Shown: positions 58,587 to 64,000 of the stretch, piece by piece | Position numbering within the stretch: position 1 is the stretch's first letter | How the letters are laid out: each line of letters opens with the position of its first letter | From: Rhizopus sp. PT2906 | Lineage: Eukaryota; Mucoromycota; Mucoromycetes; Mucorales; Rhizopodaceae | Length of the DNA: 64,000 nt | Reading direction: 5' to 3' | NCBI GenBank assembly: GCA_025529335.1 | Contig: JAMYHX010000015.1 | Span: 165,620-229,619, forward strand | Program-made: the position numbers and the translations under genes | Notes under the pieces: generated by a model | What the model saw: the letters and a program-made list of their open reading frames with translations, nothing else | Database searches by the model: none | Told to the model about the DNA's origin: nothing

Positions 58587-60351
58587 ATGTCAAATAAAGA
58601 AAAACTCGATTCAGCAAAGAAAGCTGATTTTATAGAATATAAAGGACCAGAAGAAGAATATTCAGTTGGAAGTGATTCAAAAGAATTCATTCCACCTTCA
58701 CCTGAAGAAGTGAAGGCTGTCTTGTGGAAACTAGATTTACGAATTATACCCTTTCTTGGTCTTCTCTATCTCTGCTCGTTCCTAGACAGAGTCAATATTG
58801 GCAATGCTAAACTTGCTGGTATTACTAAGGATCTGAATATTACCCCAACTGATTTCAACATTGCTTTATCTATCTTCTTTATTGGCTATGTAAGTTATAT
58901 TATATCTTAAATCATGTCTCCTTAATTTATAAATGTGTAGATCCTATTTGAAGTACCATCAAATTTGATTCTCAAGTTTATTGGTCCGAGTAAATGGATT
59001 CCAATTGTGATGATCAGTTGGGGCACAGTCGTAAGTTGTATATATCTGTCATTAGAGAAAGAACGCTAATCCCCTCTTTTATCATAGATGGCTGCTATGG
59101 CTGCTTGTACGAATACAGCCGGTCTATTGGCCGCTCGTTTCTTTTTGGGCATAACTGAAGCAGGTTTATTCCCAGGTGTCATCTTTTACCTATCTTTGTG
59201 GTATACTCGTGCGGAACAAGCAACAAGAGTGGCTATCTTTTTCGCCTGTTCTACCGTGGCCGGCGTAATTATACACAATTGATCATAACTAAATGAAGTT
59301 AACCTATTTCTTTTTTAGGCATTTGGAGGTGTTTTAGCTTATGGCATTATGCAAATGGACGGCATCAGAGGTCTTCACGGTTGGCAATGGATTTTTATCA
59401 TCGAAGCACTTCCCACGTTAATTCTCGCATTCATCTCCTACTTTTTCCTTCCCGACTTCCCAGAGAATTCAAAATGTACGTACTTGGGAAATTGTCAAAG
59501 GTGTGTGAAACTTATACTTTTTTTTTAGTCATCACTGAACGAGAGCGTGAGATTATTATTCATCGCTTGAAAGAAGATGCAGGTCCATCCACTGAAACTC
59601 ACTTCTCCTGGAAGCAATTCCGCGCGGTATTCACAGATTATAAGGTGTATATGCATTGTATCATCTATATCTGTTGTGCTACGCCCCTTTACAGTCTTAG
59701 TTTGTTCCTACCCAGCATCATCCAAGGTATGGGTTTCACTGACCTACGTGCGCAGGCGATGTCTGCACCTCCATATGCTATAGGTAAGCTTATTGTTTGT
59801 TTCACTGGGAGTTGATCATCAACAAATCTTTTATATGCATAGCCTGTGCCGTTACTGTCGTTGTAGCAATGGATGCTGATAAGAGACGTGAGCGTGGTCT
59901 TCATCTTGCTGTACCTGCTGCTGTGGGTGCACTTGGTTATGCTCTTTTGGTTGGTCTCCGTAACCACGGCCCGGTTGCCATGTATATTGCGGCTTGTATT
60001 GCCACAACTGGTGTCTTTGCGAATGTCCCCGCTATGCTTTCTTGGTTTACAAACAACATCGGTGGTCACACAAAGCGCGGTGTAGCTTGTGCTTTTATCA
60101 TTTCCGTTGGTAACATTGGTGGAGCAATCGGTGGACAGATTTATCGTGCTAACGACGCACCTCTTTATGCTCGTGCCAATTCTGCTGCCTTGGGACTGAT
60201 GTGTGGTGCAGTCTTCTTTAGTCTCTTGTTTAAATGGCTCTTGATGAGAGAAAATGCTAGAAGAGATAGATTAACGCCCGAAGAATTTGAAAAGGAAGCG
60301 GCTGGTGAAGAGCTCTGTGATCTTCACCCTGGATTCAGATATCTGTCATAA
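58587..60351 (+). CDS. MFS anion:cation symporter, allantoate-permease type
   Basis: Dal5/Tna1-type family of fungal carriers for carboxylates, vitamins or ureides. Exons 58587-58889, 58941-59030, 59088-59264, 59319-59475, 59529-59783 and 59843-60351 give 496 aa with about 12 hydrophobic segments. Signature stretches: LYLCSFLDRVNIGNAKLAGI, EVPSNLILKFIGPSKWIPIV, ARFFLGITEAGLFPGVIFYL, and LHGWQWIFIIEALPTLILAF with FPENSKFITERERE in the central loop. The end reads WLLMRENARRDRLTPEEF. These match the anion:cation symporter family strongly; the substrate cannot be read from the sequence. It starts 201 bp after Vps72. Confidence 0.9.
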
Positions 60352-60487
60352 ACATTGTATTATATTTAGAAAACACTACTACTTTCTTACTAATTAATAT
60401 TAATTTCTATTTAAAATAAAGAATGAATAAAAGAATGAAATGAATGGATGTTTGTGTCGATTCTTGATGTTAGGGAATGCTACGCAG

Positions 60488-60595
60488 TTATATGAAAGAT
60501 ACTTGACATTGCTTGTTTTTCTTGCCAAAAAAGGTCACAAGTAAGATGTACGTTGCTACAAGCAGAACAGTAGCAGTACAAGTTATAGAGGTCAT
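60488..60595 (-). CDS. Candidate 35-aa single-pass membrane protein
   Basis: A short frame with a good start context (AAAATTATGACC) reads MTSITCTATVLLVATYILLV followed by TFFGKKNKQCQVSFI. It has one hydrophobic helix and a basic flank, as in small single-span membrane proteins. A TATAAAAG sequence lies about 45 bp upstream (60639-60646, minus strand). No other gene occupies this 750-bp interval. No homologue is recalled, so it is a candidate only. Confidence 0.4.
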   Translation of the reverse strand: MTSITCTATVLLVATYILLVTFFGKKNKQCQVSFI

Positions 60596-60646
60596 AATTT
60601 TCTTGTTGTTCTTTTGAAGTAAAGTATATGCAATTTTCTTTTATAC

Positions 60647-61123
60647 TGTATTATGCAGCATTGCTTAATTTCAGCTCTAATTGTATTAGAAAAGTCTAAT
60701 AATAGTCTATAAAAAAGCATTGTTTGGGATATAAATGATCTACTCCGAGTGAATATATTGATGTATAAAAATGTACAATGTCACAGGCGTAATTGACAGC
60801 TTTAATTTATCTTTCAAGGAACCAAGGTTTGTTTTGCCTGTTATTTTTGATTTGAATGGTCAAGCTCAGCGGTAAAGGGGTAGAACCTTATCACGTGAAA
60901 ATTAAGCCCCCACATTTTGCTGTCATTGAAAAATTGTGGGTCGTTCCTTCCACAATTGCCGTGTGGCTCACTCCGACCTCGGATGTGGCTATAGGCCTTC
61001 GGACCGCTCTTTTATTGTCATGATTATATAAAAAAATAAAATTTCTGTACTCTGTTGAATGTAGTAAGGAAAGAAGAACTCATCTAGCTAGCAATCACAC
61101 TTTATTTCTTACATATATTGAGG
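60647..61123. other. Intergenic region with tRNA-promoter-like boxes
   Basis: AT-rich sequence interrupted by a GC-richer block at about 60858-61012. That block contains AGCTCAGCGGTAAAGG (A-box-like) and, about 75 nt later, GGGTCGTTCCTTCC (B-box-like). It does not fold as a normal tRNA cloverleaf by eye. No protein gene seen. Confidence 0.35.
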
Positions 61124-61378
61124 ATGACGCGAAAGAGAAGGACATCATCCCCAATTAGAAAAGCAGAAAGAAGCGTCAAGAAGATGAAGGAGTGGCGATT
61201 TCAGCAGAATGGTGATGAAGAGCCAATAGATATGACCTTTCATGATTTAATTGATGAAAGCGTAATTAGCAGCACTATAAATTATGTCAAATTTGAGAAC
61301 AGTAATTATTCTATGAATAAGACTGAAAAATGTTTCTCAATGTCAGATCTCTCTTTACTAGCAGTTGCATTGAACTGA
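61124..61378 (+). CDS. Small hypothetical protein, possibly truncated
   Basis: An 84-aa frame starting MTRKRRTSSPIRKAERSVKK, a very basic, nuclear-localisation-like start, followed by PIDMTFHDLIDESVISSTIN and ending SMSDLSLLAVALN. Unrecognised. Sequence after the stop (NTTREFNRAHRYILIVSFQQ in another frame, from about 61378) looks protein-like too, so this may be the 5' part of a frameshifted gene. It lies between the tRNA-like block and MITE copy C. Confidence 0.35.
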   Translation: MTRKRRTSSPIRKAERSVKKMKEWRFQQNGDEEPIDMTFHDLIDESVISSTINYVKFENSNYSMNKTEKCFSMSDLSLLAVALN

Positions 61379-61699
61379 ACACCACCAGAGAATTCAACAG
61401 GGCTCATCGGTACATTCTTATTGTCAGCTTTCAACAAAATACCATCCCTTTCGAACGATCAGTTTGACAGTATTCGTTTTCGATCCAATCAAGTGTTACT
61501 ATATCGTTGTTTGGTAAAAACAGCTCGTCGATAATATGTATGATGGTGGATATACAAGATGTTGCTCCTTTTGTTAGCTGTAGAAGAGGGTTTCTTGGGC
61601 TATCCACTAAATCAATACTACAATAATAAAACTAAAGTTTAGTTTCGTAGTGTCTGTTACAGAAACTCATACATACAAATGCCGACCGGTTTTTTCAAT

Positions 61700-62034
61700 A
61701 AACGACTGATACTACAAGCGCTACCTCTATCCATGACCTAAGGTGCCATCTAACAAAACTTTTCAGCTTGGTTTGGGTTTCTCTTCAAGAAGAAGAGATA
61801 AAAGAAATGTTATTATTTTAATTTTATACTGTCAGTTGATCAACAAAGATGCAAGGGCACGTGTAATTATGATGACATCGTATTTTATACCAGAGTGAAC
61901 TGGACAAGCTTTATGTTAGGTAGAAACTTTGGTAGTATAGAGTTGTGTAGTGACAACATAGGTAGCGCCCCAAGGAAGCGTTCGTAGCATAGCCTACTTT
62001 CTGGTGCATTTTCTAGTGCATGTAGGGTTGACCC
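61700..62034 (+). mobile_element. MITE copy C
   Basis: Closely related to copy B, in the same orientation. Shared blocks include GTGTAATTATGATGACAT, AGTGACAACATAGGTAGCG, CCAAGGAAGCG and the right end TTTCTAGTGCATGTAGGGTT. The left terminal repeat is eroded: the conserved part begins near ACTGATACTACAAGCGCTAC. No coding capacity. Confidence 0.75.
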
Positions 62035-62504
62035 TCTGGTATGTCAGAAAAACGATTAACTTTTATAAATTTTCTTATCAAGCTTGCAGTGATGTATATT
62101 TAAAGCAGAACAAGTGTGAATTAAAAATATATTGACAGAGTTGGTATCCTAATGATGTTCTTATATTAGAAAGAGGATTATATAGGAGCCTTCAGATAGT
62201 TTATTAACAAAAAAGTGATTGTGGAGAATTATATATCAAGAGTCGAATGAAGCTAGAGCAAGACCACGAGCTGGATATCTTTGAAAAACCTTGTATGATT
62301 GCCATCCCACATGGAACAAGCGACTATATTGGCTTTGCAGTAAAGGAGCAAGAAGATCAGATATCAGTTAGTCATTACCAAAGTAAAGACGACGATGTAG
62401 GAAAGTAGCAGAGCTGTATACTAGAAAGATTGACCAATTCATTCAAAAATTCAGTATATATCTAGCATTTCTGTTTTATTTTAAAAACTATTACTTAGAG
62501 CACG
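62035..62504. other. Spacer between MITE C and MULE fragments
   Basis: About 470 bp. A 53-aa plus-strand frame at 62247-62408 (MKLEQDHELDIFEKPCMIAI) is protein-like but unrecognised and may belong to the damaged mobile element. Nothing else seen. Confidence 0.35.
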
Positions 62505-62960
62505 AACACGTCTTTAAGTGGGCCAGAGCCTACCAAATACAGATTTTCACCAATATGGAAACGAACAGCTACATTGAGAGTTGGCACAACCAGTTGAAGA
62601 CGAATTATTTACAAAGAAAGAAGAATAGACGAATGGATCGATTAATATTTATTTTAGTTGATGATGTTCATACCGATTTTATGCACAAATATCGGACGTA
62701 GGAGCCCAGAGACTAGAGAGACAAGAAAGAGAATGATTGCAGCAGAAGAGATCAATGAGCTGTCATTAGCAGATATGGTGCAGAAAGTGTATATCGATGA
62801 ATAAGTTTGTTATATAGTTAAGTCTTTCACGACGCAAGCTGTATAAAATGTATCAGCTGAGCAAGGAATGATGACTGCATGCAATTGTATAGACTTTCAA
62901 CGAAATGGGTGTGCCTGTAAGCATATGTATTTAGTTTATCGCTTCGACATCGTATTTTCT
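62505..62960 (+). pseudogene. MULE transposase C-terminal half (plus strand)
   Basis: Reads FKWARAYQIQIFTNMETNSY, then IESWHNQLKTNYLQRKKNRR, MDRLIFILVDDVHTDFMHKY and, after stops, a SWIM-like finger TACNCIDFQRNGCACKHMYL. This is the part of a Mutator-like transposase that lies after the catalytic domain. Stops at about 62699 and 62713 and a frame change make it non-functional. It has no N-terminal half on this strand; that half is on the opposite strand immediately beyond. Confidence 0.65.
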
Positions 62961-63922
62961 TCCACGTCGCCTCATGTCAACCGTACTCTTTTCAGGACAG
63001 AGGCTGGAAGAATGTTTTAAATGGTAGAGCCAGTGACCTACGGGCAAGAAAGATCTATCAGTAGTGAAGAGGAAAGCAACAAGACAGCCAGTTCCAGTTT
63101 CTGCATGCCTGATCACCAAAGTATACAACAGGCCATCTTTAAATACAGTCGTATTATGCGTTGCATCCAAAGAAAAATCCTTCGTTTCGGCTAACAGGGA
63201 TGCTTGCCAAGTTGAGCAGAATCCAAAAGTGAACGAACTGTCGTAGTTATTGTCGATGAATACATTGTAATTCTTTGTTTCCAAATGGTTCAACCAGAGT
63301 TTAACAGAGGCTTTCTGATCGTCATGCCTCTTGTAGATCCTTTCAAATACGTTTCTGGAGATGTTGTACACATCTTCACTATGGATAAAGTTATCTCGAT
63401 GAGGAATGCTTGCTGCAGCTTCATTGTGAGAGCGAAATGTTCTATGCATAGCAAAACGTACGCTTCTTGCAATCATTCAAGAATAGCGTCTTTGACATCT
63501 GCAGACAGAGGAAGGTATTGAAGATCCTCTGCAGATCCCGAGTACATGACAGTGGTTGCCATCCATTGTGATAACCACTTCCTCGGGGTTGCTGAAATAG
63601 CAAGTTGCTATCAAACAAACCTTGCATCCGATCTTCTTACTTTTTTTTGCAAGGTTCTTTGAACGGCCATAGCGTGTCGCTTGCTTCCAGCGCGATGGCA
63701 TTCATACAGATTTCTCCAAAGATAGTCTGCACGTGGTCTATCTCTAACTCCATCCAAATCTTGATCTGCGATGTTATTTCTAGTTGTATTCTTAATAATC
63801 CACTTGACACCATACTTAACAACATGGCTCTCAATAACTTTCTTGTACTGTGCGATATCCGTAACTTGAAGCTCAGGTCCAGGACTGTAAGCAGCAATGT
63901 TAATTTCAGTTGAAGAGCTCAT
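62931..63922 (-). pseudogene. MULE transposase N-terminal half (minus strand)
   Basis: Starts MSSSTEINIAAYSPGPELQV at 63922 and includes the zinc-binding-like NLYECHRAGSKRHA. It shifts frame at an 8-A run (63640-63647), continues CKVCLIATCYFSNPEEVVIT and DGNHCHVLG. It shifts again near 63478 into EAAASIPHRDNFIHSEDVYN and the catalytic block FSLDATHNTTVFKDGLLYTL, then TGTGCLVAFLFTTDRSFLPV. The DDE-type MULE pattern is clear. The frame ends at 62931 without the C-terminal part, which lies inverted next to it. Two frameshifts make it a pseudogene. Confidence 0.75.
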
Positions 63923-64000
63923 TTTTTTTAAAAAGATAGAAATAGAGAGAATAGTAGAGTTATAAAATAAGAAGCAATGTTGTGTTTATTGTATTAATAT

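Overview
This is nuclear DNA from a fungus, and the gene content and style fit the Mucorales (Mucoromycota) best. The sequence is AT-rich. Genes are packed on both strands and carry many short introns, mostly 43-75 nt, with GT donors and AG acceptors. It encodes fungal proteins such as septin, a Sec66-type translocation subunit, a siderophore-type MFS carrier, an alkali-cation P-type ATPase, a PKA regulatory subunit, COX6B and an allantoate-type permease. It also carries decayed MULE, Ty3 and Tc1-like elements. The order-level assignment is an inference; no rRNA, tRNA or mitochondrial marker was found to confirm it. For nearly all genes I rebuilt the exon chain by hand, and every multi-exon chain reported as a CDS sums to a multiple of three.

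Layout. 0-20 kb: SRP54 (-), a kinesin-13-like motor (+), neutral sphingomyelinase (-), an ankyrin protein (-), a histone-fold-like protein with a long disordered tail (+), Sec66 (+), a seven-helix membrane protein (+), a CYS3/MetR-like bZIP factor (+), about 2.5 kb of poor coding content, and a kinesin-7-like motor (+). 20-33 kb: a secreted eight-cysteine protein (-), a Ty3/gypsy remnant, a ricin-B-type lectin-domain protein (+), a BSD-domain protein (-), a glutaredoxin with a CGYS active site (-), the P-type ATPase (+), and a GH36 raffinose-synthase/Sip1-type protein (-). 33-44 kb: transposon debris and MITEs around a siderophore-type transporter (+), an F-box protein (+) and COX6B (-). 44-60 kb: PKA regulatory subunit, septin, a RING protein (all +), a protein with three HMG boxes (-), 3 kb of repeats, a secreted double-psi beta-barrel protein (-), Vps72/YL1 (+) and an allantoate-type MFS permease (+). 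60-64 kb: a candidate 35-aa membrane protein, a third MITE copy and two oppositely oriented halves of a MULE transposase.

How the genes relate. There is no biosynthetic cluster and no convincing defence or novel multi-gene system. Most genes are unrelated housekeeping or accessory functions. Some groupings are worth noting: two cytoskeletal motors 12 kb apart; two protein-targeting genes (SRP54, Sec66) within 12 kb; and a siderophore-type transporter preceded by an exact match to the ATCWGATAA element bound by iron-sensing GATA factors.

The most interesting signals are structural. A 6-nt exon supplies the Thr-Met after the kinesin-7 P-loop. A 12-nt exon lies in the seven-helix protein. Two GC-AG introns sit at the same position of two tandem HMG boxes. 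The lectin gene contains a possible 22-nt intron. A MITE family has three copies, two of them embedded in decayed genes. A MULE transposase appears to have been split by an inversion.
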